Assembly (NCBI GenBank): GCA_000231825.2
Contig: JH720305.1
Coordinates: forward strand, 881,557-945,556
Origin: Tetrahymena elliotti 4EA
Taxonomy: Eukaryota > Ciliophora > Oligohymenophorea > Hymenostomatida > Tetrahymenidae
Direction of reading: 5' to 3'
DNA: 64,000 nucleotides
The position numbers and the translations under genes were made by a program. A model generated the notes under the pieces. That model was not told where the DNA came from and did no database searches. It worked only from the letters and a program-made list of their open reading frames with translations. Below, in pieces: positions 27,281 to 44,722 of this stretch (the stretch's first letter is position 1; the number at the start of each line of letters is the position of its first letter).

Positions 27281-28121
27281 ATTAAATGTAATTATCTATT
27301 CTTTTTATAGAATAATAAAATTTTAAAGTCATTTTCAATTGTAAAAATAGATTGTATTAAATTTTAAAATTAAACTACTTTCTAAAATCAATTTTTCAAA
27401 AGAAGCTTTATAAAGGTAGAGCAGCAGCTAGTACGAACAAAATGGGTTTTTCTGTCTTTATTTACTATTATGATTATTAATAAAAAAAACATTTAAATTT
27501 AAGATTTTTATTTTAATTAAATAAGCAGAGCTGTAAGAAAATTTATCTGACACATAGATTAGACAATTATTTTTTGTTGTGGTTAGATTATTTTTTGTCT
27601 ATTTACCACATAGACGAATATTACAAAAAATTCTATGCTTATAGACTATTATATGATTCTAAATATTTGTAGTTAATGTAAACTAATTGTATTTAGATTT
27701 GTTGTTGAATAAAAGTATTTGAGTAAAATCAAATGTAATATTTTGAAAGATACACAATTAAGAATGTATTAATTTAATAATTTACTTTTTTTTTTTGATT
27801 ATTTTCTAAAATTAAAAGCTTTTTTCACTAATTCGTATGTAAAACGTATTTAGAGAAAGTATTAAAAACTTTTAATTTTAAATAAAATAATTGTTGAAGC
27901 GAAAGGAAAATGTGTAAGTTTTTTGGAAGAATATAATGCAAAAAGAAACATATAAAGAAGATATGTACGTATTAAGTTAAGATTGAAATATATTAAATTA
28001 TTGCATGAAAAAATAGAAGATTTCAAACAAAAACTCAATACTGAAATACTCTTTATTCAAGTTTGAATATATTCATATTTTTAAAATATTTTGTATTTGC
28101 AAATAAAAATAATCAGACTAA
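27281..28121. other. Spacer between two minus-strand genes
   Basis: Lies 5' of the RING-H2 gene and 3' of the ATP synthase alpha gene. A/T-rich, without a frame resembling protein. It should contain the RING-H2 promoter and the ATP synthase polyadenylation region, but no specific signal can be named. Confidence 0.6.
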
Positions 28122-32200
<4,079 letters not shown>

Positions 32201-34965
32201 CTCTTTACTTTTTTTAGTCTTTAAATTATTATTTTTTTATTTTTTCTTTATTAATTTTTTTTCCTTCCCTTTTTATTTTATTAATGAACTTTATATGTAA
32301 TTTTTCCTTGCATATTTTTCCTCTTTTTTGTTTCAAAAGAGTCTCTTTCTCTCTTTATCATTGCAAATCATATTCATTTTTCATGGTTTATTTATTTATT
32401 AATTTATTTTTCATATTTATTCACTATGAATATGTATGTGTATGAATGCATACATTTAAACTCTATCTATCTATGAATGAATCTAATAAGCTCTTTTTCA
32501 AATACTACACATTCATATTTGTATGTATGAATATTAACGCACATATATTTAGTTAATATCTATTTATCTTTTTTCTTTGTTAATTTCTTATTTTACATAT
32601 AAATCTAACTATTTATTGACTAAATCTTTAATTTTATTATGATATTTTTCTCTCTGTCTTTGAATTATCTTTTTTTTCAATGAATTTTATAAGTCATCTT
32701 CTTTAGATACTTCACAAACCATTTTTATTTTGTGTTTTACTTTAAATAAATAAATATCCTTCTTTAAGATTTCTATTTATTTAACTTTTTAGTATTTACA
32801 ATTTTTTTATTTCACTACAAGATAAATATATTTACAAAAAATACTAGGAAATTAAAATATTCCAAAAAAATTAAATTTAGAAAGACCAATACTTTTTTAT
32901 TTCAAATTTTATAAATTATTTATTATCTTTCTTTGCTATTTTAAAAAAAATCTTTACTCATAATTATTATCAAACGATTTTTGTATTTAAAATATTATAT
33001 ACTCTATTTCTAATTAGTATTCGAAATGCTTCATTCACTACTTTTATATTAAAAATTTATTTGATTGAATAATAACGTTCTCAGTTTTTAAAGCATTTCA
33101 TATTTATTTAACTATCGCTTACTTAAATTAATTTAATAAATAATAAATGATGTATGATTAAAATTTTCCTAATATTTCAACTAAAAAATTTGAGTAAATT
33201 CTAAAATTCAAGAGCAAAAAATAAAAAAATAAATTTTTCAGTCAAGTCAAAACCTTTTTGTTTTTATATTCTAAAAAGTAAATTTATTAAAAAACATCAC
33301 CTAAAATAAATACATAAATAAAACAATTAATTAGCTTTTTAAATAGCATGAATCTAGTTGATATTAATTCCCGATTAAAATGATTTTGTTTGAATAAAAA
33401 TTTTATGAATAAAGTGAATTTTAATCAAACAACAGAAGTAAAATAGCTCAACATTTTTTTAAAAATAAATAAACAAAAGTATGTTTAAATTTTCAAAAAA
33501 CTTCTAGAAAATTTTTTATCATTTTGATCTGTCGTTTAATGAAATATTTAGTTATTAATTATTTCTGTTTATCTAAATTTATTTTATACTTAAAACTAAT
33601 TTTCCTAATTAAAGGCTTTCATTTAATATTTGGTTTAAAATATAGATTTGGAAAAATCTAAAAATAATAGTATCAAAATAAAGATAATAATTAAACAAAA
33701 TATTAAAATAGGAATTTGAAATAACAGGAAGTTCAAATAATAGTAAACTCATAAGAATATTTAATTATTTAAGAATTGTCTTTCATAGTTTCATAGGATA
33801 CTTTTGAAAAAAATTTAACTTTGTTATATTTAAATTTGTTAAAATCTCTTTATAGTTTTCATTTAAAAAATAAATATTTGTGGATTTATAAGGTTATTTT
33901 GCTTTATAATATGGTTATTCTTTATAAAAAATTTATGATTAATTTAAAGGCAATCTATTAAATAAGCTATTTAACAATATGTAAATTAATACCTGTTAAA
34001 AGAAAAAACTAAGCCAAAAATATTTTTTATATTTTAAAATGTAATAAAAAATTCTATCTCAGATTTGATTTTAGTTATTTTTTTTGGAGTCTATTAAAAA
34101 TTTAAGTATGTTTGCAGTTTAAAGTTATTTTTTTTAATCTACTTACATTGTAAAAATATTATTCATTAAAAGATGGTTTGTTTTCTACTTTTTTTTGTAG
34201 CCCAAGATTAATAATATTTTTTAAATTGAAATTTAATTTCATAACATATCATTCCTAATGTTAAAAACAAACATTTAATAAAATATTTTGATTAATTATC
34301 AAATTTATGTAGTTAAAACTATAAAGGATTTTATTATTTAAATAACTATTTAATTTTTATTTGAGTCAAGTTAGATAATTTATATCAAAGTTTGTAGTAA
34401 AAAAAACTGAGTTTTCGACTCTTAAAATATTTGAATTTCATAAAAAAGTGTAAAAATATGAGCATAGAATAGTGTATTTTTTGTAGCAAGAATTGAATTT
34501 TGTGAAAAAACTAATTATTATTTCAAATGGCTAGTTTAATTTAATAGAAAAAGAATTTAATTAGTTCTTTTTCAATTTGTTTTTAGAATTCTCAATATTT
34601 TTCACAATTTAGATCACATAATAAAGTAGTTTTTAAGAAAATATTATCTAAATTAATCAGCTTTTGAAAAATGAACTTCTTCATAAATCATTTTTATAAC
34701 ATAATTTATGGAAATTTTATTTTTCTTTCATCATGCTTAAGAACAATGTAGCTGAATATTCAATTTTTTAGATCAGTTAAATGTTATTGTAAATATCCCA
34801 AAGTTTTTTATAGAAATAATATTTAGGATAGTCTTTTAGAATTTTAAATTATTTTTAAAAGAATAGAAATCAATAAACAAAAGAGGTTTATTTAATTTGT
34901 AAAATTAACAAACAACAAAAAGCTTTTAAATTACAATTTAGTTTTTATTAACTTGCAAAAATATA
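32201..34965. other. Long AT-rich spacer
   Basis: 2.8 kb between the 5' end of the ATP synthase gene (-) and paralogue A (+). Apart from T-rich sequence and short ATTT/CTAT runs just upstream of the ATP synthase ATG, I see no repeat unit, RNA gene or convincing exon on either strand. Confidence 0.55.
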
Positions 34966-36765
34966 ATGTTTTCAAAAATTTTATTCAAGAAATTTGAAGG
35001 TATTGCAAAAATGGTTACCAGGTAAACCAAATCTTAAAGTACATTGAATCAATTTTTAAATAATAAGCTTAACTGCAGATATCAAAAAATAAAAATAAAT
35101 AAACACTATAAAAATATATTTTTCCCAATTTATAAAGTGATATACTTTCTCTAGTCTGATTAAAATATAAAGCAAATATTATTCAACTTTTATTAAGGTT
35201 GGTAGTCAAGAAACAGATAAAATCAAATTAACATATTTTTTATGTAAATTTTGTTAAAAAATTAAAGAAGAACAAGTAACGAAATAGCAATCTACTCAGA
35301 TTAAAATCAAATGTACTAATGTTAAATGTAAAACTAAGCAAATGATTCTACTTGCTTGTAAAATAAGGTTGCTATCTTATACACAGACATTCACGAAATA
35401 GACAAGATAAATTTCGAAATAGGTAAAATAGGATCAGAGATATTACGAATTACTCTGATGGTTAAATAGCGCAACATAAAAGATATTAACAAAAATTTCT
35501 AAGCTACATTAACTAACTACTTCTTAGAGTGCTATGTTTGCACTTTGCTACTCAAGCACACTGGCCTTTAGTACAAAAGAGAAGTTAAGAAGCTGGTTGA
35601 AAGTAAACTTACTTTATAATAAAGCGTAGTATAAAATGATGATGGAGCTTAAAGCCCAATATTGAATCATAATAATTATTAAATAATGAATAATAATTGC
35701 TTTGAACAAAGTTAATGCAAAAACAATGAAGAAACTGAAAATAAAATAGTTTCTAAATAATAAAATGAGACAAAGGCTAATAGAAAAGTAGCTAAATATA
35801 TTCTCTTAATTAAGGTATATGAAGAGTAAATCAATACACACTAATTAAGTGAGCAATATATTGATATGCTAATTAAAAAGATTAATGAAAATATAGATTG
35901 CTTTTCCAAAGATAGTCAAAAGTATATCACAGAATACCAAAAAAAGCTTTGTGCTGTGCTTCTGCTGCAACATTTTATCAAAACAAATACAGGAAATAAA
36001 TTCAATAGTTTTTGTGAACTATGGAATTCTGTGTTCATCAGTCTTCCACTCTATTATTTTGCTAGAGAAAATAATATTTTTTATAACAAGATCAAAATGG
36101 GAGAAGAGACCTCTTCTTCTCATTAATATTTAAATTAAATATTGAGCAGTACAGATATAAAGATTAAAATTTAAGAAAATGTAAACAGCTAACAAATTAA
36201 AGTTTCAAGCAATTAATAAACTAGTTAGAAAAAGCATGCCAAAATTGCAAATTATAAATAGATAAATTAAAACCCTCCAATAATTAACCTGAATTATTCT
36301 TAAATAGCCAATTAGCATTACTAAAAATAAAACTAATTACAGAAAGATAAAAATTAGATTTTTCAAGAGAAAATAGAGTAAGAAGAAAACTTAAAAAAAG
36401 GGTAAAAATAAAATGATGATTATGATTTTGGTTTCACAGCTAATGAAATTAGAATTGTAAACTTCTTTCGAGATACATAACCCAATAAAAGGAGAGAAAA
36501 ACTCAAAAGAAAGCTAAAATAAGAAGATTCAGATTAAGCCATGAATTTACTAGATAAAAAATAAAAAGCATTAAAACGCAATAATAGCTTCTATAGCAGC
36601 TAACTATAAAAATCAGATTCTCTCAATAATTAACAAAAAAACTTCTTAATAGATATTTAATCAAATAGTAAAAGTTTACCTAACAGCTCATAGATTGATG
36701 AGATTGAAAATAATAAATAAGATGATAAAAATATAATAAAATAAGCTAAATATCGTTTCATATGA
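34966..36765 (+). CDS. Unrecognised ciliate protein, tandem family copy A
   Basis: Function not recognised. The ATG at 34966 opens a short exon (MFSKILFKKFEGIAKMVT). Intron 35022-35205 joins to SQETDKIKLTYFLCKFC. A 29-nt intron (35358-35386) then keeps frame into IHEIDKINFE. Total length is about 528 residues. Visible features: four cysteines in two pairs (CKFC and CTNVKC) that could form a small zinc site; conserved block 1, SEILRITLMVKQRNIKDINK then NFQATLTNYFLECYVC; conserved block 2, YITEYQKKLCAVLLLQHF, FCELWNSVF and YYFARENNIFYNK. The C-terminal third is Gln/Asn/Lys-rich and low in complexity, ending YRFI before TGA. Blocks 1 and 2 are shared almost residue for residue with copy B, about 4 kb downstream, so both are real genes. 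No signal peptide or membrane helix is seen. The first exon is the least certain part. Confidence 0.7.
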
Positions 36766-39700
36766 AAATATAATTCTTAAAATAAATAATAAGCCTTAAT
36801 TAAATAACAATAAGCTCTCATAAAAATAGAAATTATCAAATTAAAATTACCATTTACTAAAACTAATCTTCACGCATTTATTTAATCAATTATCTCTAAA
36901 AATATACACTTTATTCACTAAATATTAATCAAATAGACTTAAATACTATAAGACGTACTACTTCCTTATCTTACTTAACTAAACCCCTATACTTTATATC
37001 TCTATTTATTGGTATTATTTCATTTTATTTGGGAAAAAGTTTATGAAAACAGCTAGCAAACTTATTTAAATTTTTTTATTTCTCAAAATTAATATTAAAA
37101 ATTTTATTAAATTTTGTGCTTAATTTCTATTTTGTTTCTAGATTAATAAAGCAAATTAAATATATTTAATTTATTTTTAACATCTCGTAGACAATTAATT
37201 TTCAAAATAACAATCTCTGAATTATCTACTCATTCGTTTACTTTTAAATCATAAAATTTTTTTCACATATTATTTACTTCGAAAGAAATCATTTTTTCTG
37301 CCAGTAAAAATAAAAATTAATTTGAATTAATCTAAATTTTTAAAAATATAAAACAGTCCATATCAGTTTAACTATGATTGGCTTTAGTTAAAAGCTATGT
37401 ACAGTGGAATCTAAATAAAAAAAAGGATACAATCATAATAATAATAAATATTTAATTTTGAATCAATTTTAAAATTTTCTATAATTATAAATGTACCACG
37501 CTAATCTAAATGGAAGAAATTCTGTTAATTAATTAGAGGAGATTTTAAATATTTAGTGAATTCCTATCCACAAAATAAATTGATTTATTTCTTTATATAC
37601 TATAAACTAATATGTATTATAAAAATATTTACTGAAATTATTATTAAAAATAATTTTTATTTATAATATTTTTTAATTTTTTGGTAATGTAATAAAATAT
37701 TTTCTTATTTAGGAAGAGATTCATTTATTTACTTAAGTTCTACTACATTTTTCTGTTTATCTATCAAAATATCAACTATGTTTTACAATGTAGTGTTTGT
37801 TTTATTAATAAATTTAAACATGTAGGATTGAGTATTCAAATTAATAAATATTTTTTTTAATTTAGTTTATTAATGTGTCAAATTTATTTAATTTTTTGTC
37901 TATTTAATAATATTTTTTACTTCAAATCCTTCTAATTTTAAGACCTTCATTTATATACTTTTTATTAGGGTTTATTAAAATTTGTAAAATCTAAAAGGAT
38001 TTGTTTAATAAATTGTTTGTATTTTTGACTTTTTTATTACTAAAACTTATCCATCCAATTAAAAACATTTGCATAAAGTAAATTTTTAACTAAATTTCAA
38101 AATAATAAGTAGAAGAATACAAAAAAAATTTAGCAAGTTTGAGTATCTTTAAAGAATAATATGTTTTTATTTCTTTTTAATCGAAGATTTAAGGAGAGAA
38201 GGAAGGAAACAAAGGAAAAAGAATAACTTTTTTTTAGAAAAAAAATGAGTAAAAAGATAAGAATAATCTTAATAAGATAAAGATTTCCAAATAAAAACTT
38301 TTACACTATAAATAATACCTAAATAAATATAAATTGAAATGAATAAACAAATAATATTTTAATTAATTATATTTAGATAAATATTGGAAAGGATAAAAAG
38401 ATGATGAATGACAATTTTAGTTGTTATTTTTGCACAGTTGATGTTTGATTAATTTATTTACTAATTTGATTGTAATCTATTAAACTTAAATTCTTTTTAT
38501 GAAAAAAATAATCAGTAATTTCATTTTAATCAAGAATCAACTTGGTTAATTATTTTTAGGATTACTACTTTTATGATTTATTAGAAAAAAGATTATTTAT
38601 CATAGTGCAAAAAAAATACTGGGCGGATTATATTAAGCATGATTTTGATAGGAGAATAATTTATTTTATATTTAATAAATTGTTAATAAATTTATTGTTC
38701 AATAAAAATACTAACTAGTTTTGATGTTGAATACTTTTACCCATTGCTTTCTTGTGGAGTAATGTTTTATTTTTTATATTTAATAAAATGTTATATTTAT
38801 TTACCTTGTTTAAATATAATTTATTATTAAGCCTAATAAAAAAAAATCGGTAGTTATTTCTTTTAAAGATTTGGTTCTCAACTCTAAGTTTATAATTTAT
38901 AACAATTTATATAATTCTAGTCATACTAGTTAAATTTTAAATCTAAAAGCAGCATATTAACGCATACTAAAGCTTATACTTCTTCTTCTAATAATTATTA
39001 TATAGAGCTGATCTGTTTTATAATTTATTTATTATACTGTATTAATTTTTTTGGAGCTAGATGATTTTTATTTTTAGTAAAATAACTCAATATCTAACTT
39101 ACTCTTATCTAAAAGGTGTTTACATTAATTTTATTTTTCATACTCTAATACTCTAGAAAAAGATAACTGCGAATTTAAGACAATAATACGAGTATTTTTC
39201 AAATAGATCTAAATGTTATTCATTTAATAGAATCTCAACTAAACTCTATAAATATCAGAAATGAATAATCTCTTGAGCTTATTTTATGATTGAGGATTTT
39301 TTTTCTTCAAATAATATTATAAAGTAGATTTTAACAATAATTATAACCCTAAAATTATAATTGGCCTTTGAGTAAATTTACTAGATAAAACAGTAAGTAA
39401 AGTAAATATATTAATTTATAGATTGTGACTGATTAAAATTATTATTTTTTTAGCTTTAACTTGTTGATTTAACATACAAGATAAATTTATTAATTAATAA
39501 CTTATTATTTTGCTCTCATCATCTTCGATTTGTTATGATAATGATAAAATTTGAGTTTAAAGTCAAAAAAATCAATAACTAATCAAAGGATAAAAGGTTA
39601 AAATATTTTTAGAAAATCCTTTAATATTTTCAATAGTAGTGTTCATAGTAAACTTTAAATTCAAAAATATTTTTCAAGAGCCACCTCTCATTTAAAAAAT

Positions 39701-40376
39701 ATTTTTTCCTTAATGATCCATTTTTACATCATTTCCATACCATTTAAATCATACTATTGAGGATACTTTGTTAGAAATCTTCATTTATTTTGGTCAAAAG
39801 CTAAAACCTTTTAACCTCATAGATGATCTAAGCAGTTGATCAATCAGAAATGAAGAAAATGTTTTAAATGATATTTAAAAGTAAATAATGTATATTTTTT
39901 GTTTAGTGCATAATTAGAAAATTGAGAAGAGAATCTAAATTTTTATTATTTTACTACTAGAAATGAGTAAAATTACCTTTTTTTTAATATGAAACAAAAT
40001 ATTCAGTCAAAAAAAATAATATTTTTAAAATATTTTTTATGAAAAATAAATATCTTGTTGTTCTTTATTTCTATTTAAAAAATATGAACCTAAATCTACA
40101 TATTTTTCTAATTTTTGTTTTATAAATTAATGTAATATATTAGATGGTTAGATTAGTTTAACAATAAAATCAAAAAAACAGAGGAAGTTGTGAAATTTTT
40201 AAATATCATAGGCAGTTTTTAAATTAACCTTCTTTTAATTGATTTTAGTAAAACTTTTTTGTTTTTTGTTTCCTTTCCAGCATTTTTTTTCATTTAAATT
40301 AACTTTTCTTTATCAAGAATTTTCTCTGTTTAACAATTTTATTATTTAAATTGTAAATATATTTAAATAAATTTAT
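36766..40376. other. Long AT-rich spacer between tandem paralogues
   Basis: 3.6 kb with no exon I can support. A weakly protein-like open frame near 39660-39900 on the plus strand has no Met, domain or paralogue match and is left unannotated. I do not see a residual third copy of the flanking paralogues. Confidence 0.5.
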
Positions 40377-42727
40377 ATGGTGAAGGAGAAAAAAATACAC
40401 CTAAATTATTTAAGAGGTAAAATGAAAATGATATTTTACCAAAGCTTGTAAATTAGACATACAAAAGTAAAGGATTTGCTAAGAAATACCAAAAAGAGTA
40501 AACACCTAATTCGAACAATAGCTTTATAGGCATAATATGCAACATATTAACCAAATTAACAAGAAAAATAAGAGTGGCAAATCAATATAATTTACTAAGT
40601 TTTTAAATAACTCAAAAATGTAATTAAAAAAAAATTCTCTGAAGAGATATAAGTGATTTAAGAAAGTAAAGAATAATAACAATAACAATAATATTAAAAA
40701 AGTAGTTTGTTAAAAACAATACCAGTGCAACAACAATTTATTTCCAAGCAAGTATTGTAAAAGCAAAGGAGTTAATAATAATCGAATAGAAATAATAATT
40801 AAATTAATTAATAAAAAAGCAATTACTGTCTGATTTTAAAATAAAGGGTTTTCTCAAATTTTTAAATAACATGAATTAAGTTTATAATAGAGTTGAGGAA
40901 TGTTCTAGCTATAAAGAATAGCTCAAATAGCCAGATATCTACTCAACTGTGCGCGAAATTGCTGAAATCAAGGATTAAATAGATAATATTGCTTCCGAAA
41001 TACTCCGAATCACCCTTGACGTTAAAAAGAAAAATATTAAAGACATAAACAAAAATTTCTAAGCGACTTTAACAAATTACTTTTTAGAATGCTAAGTATG
41101 TTAGCTCTTAACTAAGCCTATGAATTTATAATATAAGAGAGATGTTAGGAAGATTGTAGAATAGGTGCTCGATATGCTTCTAAATTAAGAGACTTCAGAA
41201 CTTAAGAATCCTAAATTGTCTTCAAAGTTGGTTCAAAACTGGGATATCAATAACATCATTCAACATATCGAGCCCATCAATCAAAACAATCATAATTATT
41301 ATTGCCAAAAAAAGGAATCCTCTCCTTCAAATATACCAAACTCTGAATCTAAATTATAAAATATAGATTAAAATTAAGAAAACCTTAATGGTAAAAGATA
41401 ATTCGATTAGTTGAATAAATAAAAGCGCTAAGGATAAATCCATAGTTCATAGTATGTTAAAAAAGAGAAGATCGCTAAATACATAATGCTGATCGGTATT
41501 TACGGTGACTTTATTGATTCATTTGGACTTCAAAAAGAATTCGTTTAAGCTCTTGTCGATAACATAAAAATTGGTTCAAATACTTAAATGTTTTAAGTAG
41601 ATTCTTAGAAATATATAACTTTATACTAGAAAAAGCTATGTGCCATACTTGTTCTATAGCATTTCTTGCGTAGATAAGACAGGTTTAGCTTCAAAAGTTT
41701 CTGTGACTTATGGAATTCTGTTTTTTTAAATCACAAATTATTTTACTTTGCCCGCGAGACAAATGTCTTTTATAATAAAACGTAAACATGCAGCCCATTT
41801 GATGATTGTAACGCCAACTTGGACACAAACCCGCTGTAATAAAAAAAGGTGAAATGTAATCAGTTATTTATAAACTTTTACTAGTAATGTTCTCAAGCTA
41901 AAAAGTAAAAATTAAATGAAAAAAATGCAGGTAGCATCTAATAAAAAAATTAGGTTCTAATTAGAAAACTCAATGAAGAGTTTTCAAAGAAATCAATGGC
42001 TCAATACAAAATTATACCTTAAACAAATCCAGTGGTATTTTTGAATTACTTTGAATGGGCAGAAAAAACTTTCTTTGACTAGAGTAAAAATAATTTTTGG
42101 GACTTTTCTTAACAAATGGATTAACAGTCCAGTCAAGGATAAAGCCAGTACTTCAATAAAGGCAGTAAATAAAACATTTATTAACACAACGCTTAAAACC
42201 AAAAAGAAGTAGCAAATTCTTGTCTAATTCGTTCTTCCTCTTAATCATCTATCTCTTAAGATTAGACTTCTCTTTAAACGCTTAAAAAATAGTAACAAAA
42301 TTTAACAATAGTTTCTAGCAGTATAGAGAATAGAGAGAAAAATTAAACTCTTGTAATTATCCCAGGCACTTCTTTGAAGTAGTTTGAGGTGAAGTAAAAG
42401 AAATAAAATTACTGCTAATTAAAGCAGCAAACAGAGCTAACTATGATCAACCCATTTAAAGAAAACTCTATTAAATATGAAAATTAATTTCAAAATAACA
42501 TAGAAAGTTTAAAGTAAATTTAATAATCCACAAATTTCAATAAAGAAAATAAATTTGGATCAATTCTTAATTAATAAAAGGCTGATGAATGTTGTACTGC
42601 CAAATACAGATATATCTAATTAAAACATTCTAATCCTCAGCCAGCAAGCTAAATTATAGAGTACTTATCCTAATTTTTTAGTACTGCAACTGCTGACTGC
42701 AATTATCTAAGAATTAAATAAAACTGA
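40377..42727 (+). CDS. Unrecognised ciliate protein, tandem family copy B
   Basis: Function not recognised. Paralogue of copy A, on the same strand and about 4 kb downstream. Conserved block 1 reads SEILRITLDVKKKNIKDINK then NFQATLTNYFLECQVC. Block 2 reads YITLYQKKLCAILVLQHF, FCDLWNSVF and FYFARETNVFYNK, and KIAKYIMLIGIYG matches KVAKYILLIKVYE of copy A. Downstream of block 2 it is much longer than A, a Gln/Ser/Asn-rich tail ending NYLRIKQN before TGA at 42725-42727. The N-terminal part is uncertain. The ATG at 40377 opens a basic Gln-rich exon, joined by a roughly 53-nt intron near 40830-40885. In an alternative frame around 40690-40760 cysteines (QCNNN..., KYCKSKG) resemble the CTNVKCKTK of copy A, so an N-terminal exon may use that frame instead. 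Total about 765 residues in the model given. Confidence 0.65.
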
Positions 42728-43170
42728 ATAGATTAACAGATGTATAGTAAGTAACCTATGTTTCCTTTTTTAATTGATTATTTTACTCAAAATAAATTAT
42801 AACTATACCAAAAATTAATTTTCTCCCAAAAAACTAAGAGCTTTCAATCTATCTATTTATCTAAATATATTTAAAGCAAACTTTCTTTCCATTTAATTTA
42901 TTAATTTAATCAACTATATAAACAGTTAAAATTTATGAATTTTTCATTATTATTTATATATGCTGTTTTAATTATTGACTTAATTACCTATAATTGAATA
43001 TACTTTTATCTATATTGAATGCGACTTATTTTATCAACGCCTTATCATCAACATAGATTCTCTTTTTCTTTTACTTTTTTATTTAGCCAAACAAATAATT
43101 TTGTATTCCATTTTTTATTGTAATCATTTTTCATATCTTTAATCAAAATACTAGCCCCTTACAGTATTAA
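42728..43170. other. Spacer downstream of paralogue B
   Basis: A/T-rich. The reading frame reopens after 42727, and a GTAAGT-like donor occurs at about 42748, so a 3' intron of copy B that reaches the next gene cannot be fully excluded. No other feature. Confidence 0.45.
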
Positions 43171-44066
43171 ATGTACGAATCCCTTAAGGAGCTGGATCAA
43201 ATTTTATTAATCCTTAATTAATTTAATAAAAACTTAACAAGTATTCATGCTGTTTAAAATCAATCAATCAAAAATCAACTTAAAAATTTGATTGAGAGTA
43301 ATTTTTATTTTTTAAAATTTCTTGTCAAACAAAGAGAAATTTGTAAAAAAATATTTATTTAATAAACAATAAAAGTTATTAAAATTTGTTTATTAGAAAG
43401 TAAGGACAAAATCAATATATTTATTTAATTTACATGAATCTATATTTTTCGACTATTACAAGTTCTTTTGATATATTGTTTAATTTTTTTAAAACTTTTC
43501 TAATTAATTATCTGCATTATGTTAATAAAAATTAAAAATAATTTTTTTTACTTTAAAAAAAGCTGATCATAGCATATATAATTCATGCTTAAAACAATTT
43601 TTTTTATAACAGCTACAAACCCAGAACTCCATAATGAGCTAATAAAAAAATAAATTAGCTTAAAATCAAAGAAATTCATGATCAAAATTCTAATTATGAA
43701 AAAGAAGATATGCTAAATATCTGCTTTATGTTTAGATTAATTACTCCAAATAATATGGAATTAAAAACAATATAAAACATTTTATACAAGATAAATCATT
43801 TTAAAATTTCATTTGAATCAAGACCTATTGTGCGCTGTTTTATTTATTAAAGTTTAGAGATGGGTCATAAAGAATACTAATTTGTATTATTGTGAATCAA
43901 ATTATTATCTAAATTAAACAAAATCAAAAGCAATAAATAACATTCAAATATTTCTATTTTACTTCTTGCTTTAATGATATACATCTTTTGCTAGCCTAGA
44001 GATACTTATTAAAAGAAAGTTTACAAATACATTAAAAATAATAAAAAAAAATAAGTAGGATAATGA
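43171..44066 (+). CDS. Unrecognised small helical protein
   Basis: Not recognised. The ATG at 43171 starts a heptad-like helical exon (MYESLKELDQILLILNQFNK). A second exon, about 43657-43870, reads KEIHDQNSNYEKEDMLNICF and then MELKTIQNILYKINHFKISF, RPIVRCFIYQ and MGHKEYQF. A last short exon from about 43996 reads PRDTYQKKVYKYIKNNKKKQ and ends at TGA 44064-44066. The exon 1 to exon 2 junction is unresolved. A donor after 43297 gives a good segment (TTNPELHNELIKKQ) that is out of frame with the rest. A donor after 43324 joined to the acceptor at 43656 keeps frame. The amino-acid composition, mixed hydrophobic and charged rather than poly-Asn/Lys, argues for real coding. It could be a separate gene or a 3' part of paralogue B. 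Confidence 0.45.
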
Positions 44067-44722
44067 TGAACTCTTTATTCTTTATAAACATTTTCAAAAA
44101 AAATTATAACAAATATGGATGAAAATAATTTTTATTTAATTTAAATTTATTTCTAAATTTATAAAATTATTTTATTAGAAAGAAATCATATTTCCAAAAA
44201 AATAAACTAAAAAGATAAAGAAAAAAATGCAAAAACATATTTTCTAAGAAAATGTGCTCAATCAAGGTTGAACAAATAAGATCTGTTTGCATTTATTCTA
44301 CTAAACCCTTTGCCTAAAATACTAATTTGATCGTTAAAAAAGCAAGCAATATCAATGTAGATTTTAAACAAAATTTATTTCTGATGATCTCTTAATAAAT
44401 TACCTCGCTTTTTAATATCAAAACAGCACATTCAAAACAATTAGAATTAATGGCAAAAATATTTTTATTAAAAAAACAAGAATTAATTGTAAAGCATTTA
44501 ATAATCTATTAGAGCAAAAAAATACAAAAGCAAACAAAAACAAAGTCAAAAGATTCTCCATAAAAAAATTGTTAAATATTAATTAAATTATTATTAAAGG
44601 AATATTCAAATACCATTTGATACAATTAGTAGAAAGCGCTTTTTAATAGGTTCTTTTAAGTTAAATAAAGATTCATTTATTGCATGATAAGAATTTAGAA
44701 ATAAGTAAATATCAATAACACA
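44067..44722. other. Spacer with an unassigned open frame
   Basis: An ATG-initiated frame at 44252-44620 (MCSIKVEQIRSVCIYS..., about 122 codons) is open on the plus strand. With TGA as the only stop in such A/T-rich DNA, a frame of this length is not significant alone, and it matches no family I know. Left as a possibility only. Confidence 0.35.

Noticed and set aside
39660..39900. Open plus-strand frame with mixed composition
   Set aside because: No initiating Met, no paralogue match to the flanking tandem genes, and length is expected by chance when TGA is the only stop.
43640..43670. Programmed -1 frameshift site
   Set aside because: The sequence C TTA AAA is not a proper slippery heptamer, and a simple alternative intron keeps frame.
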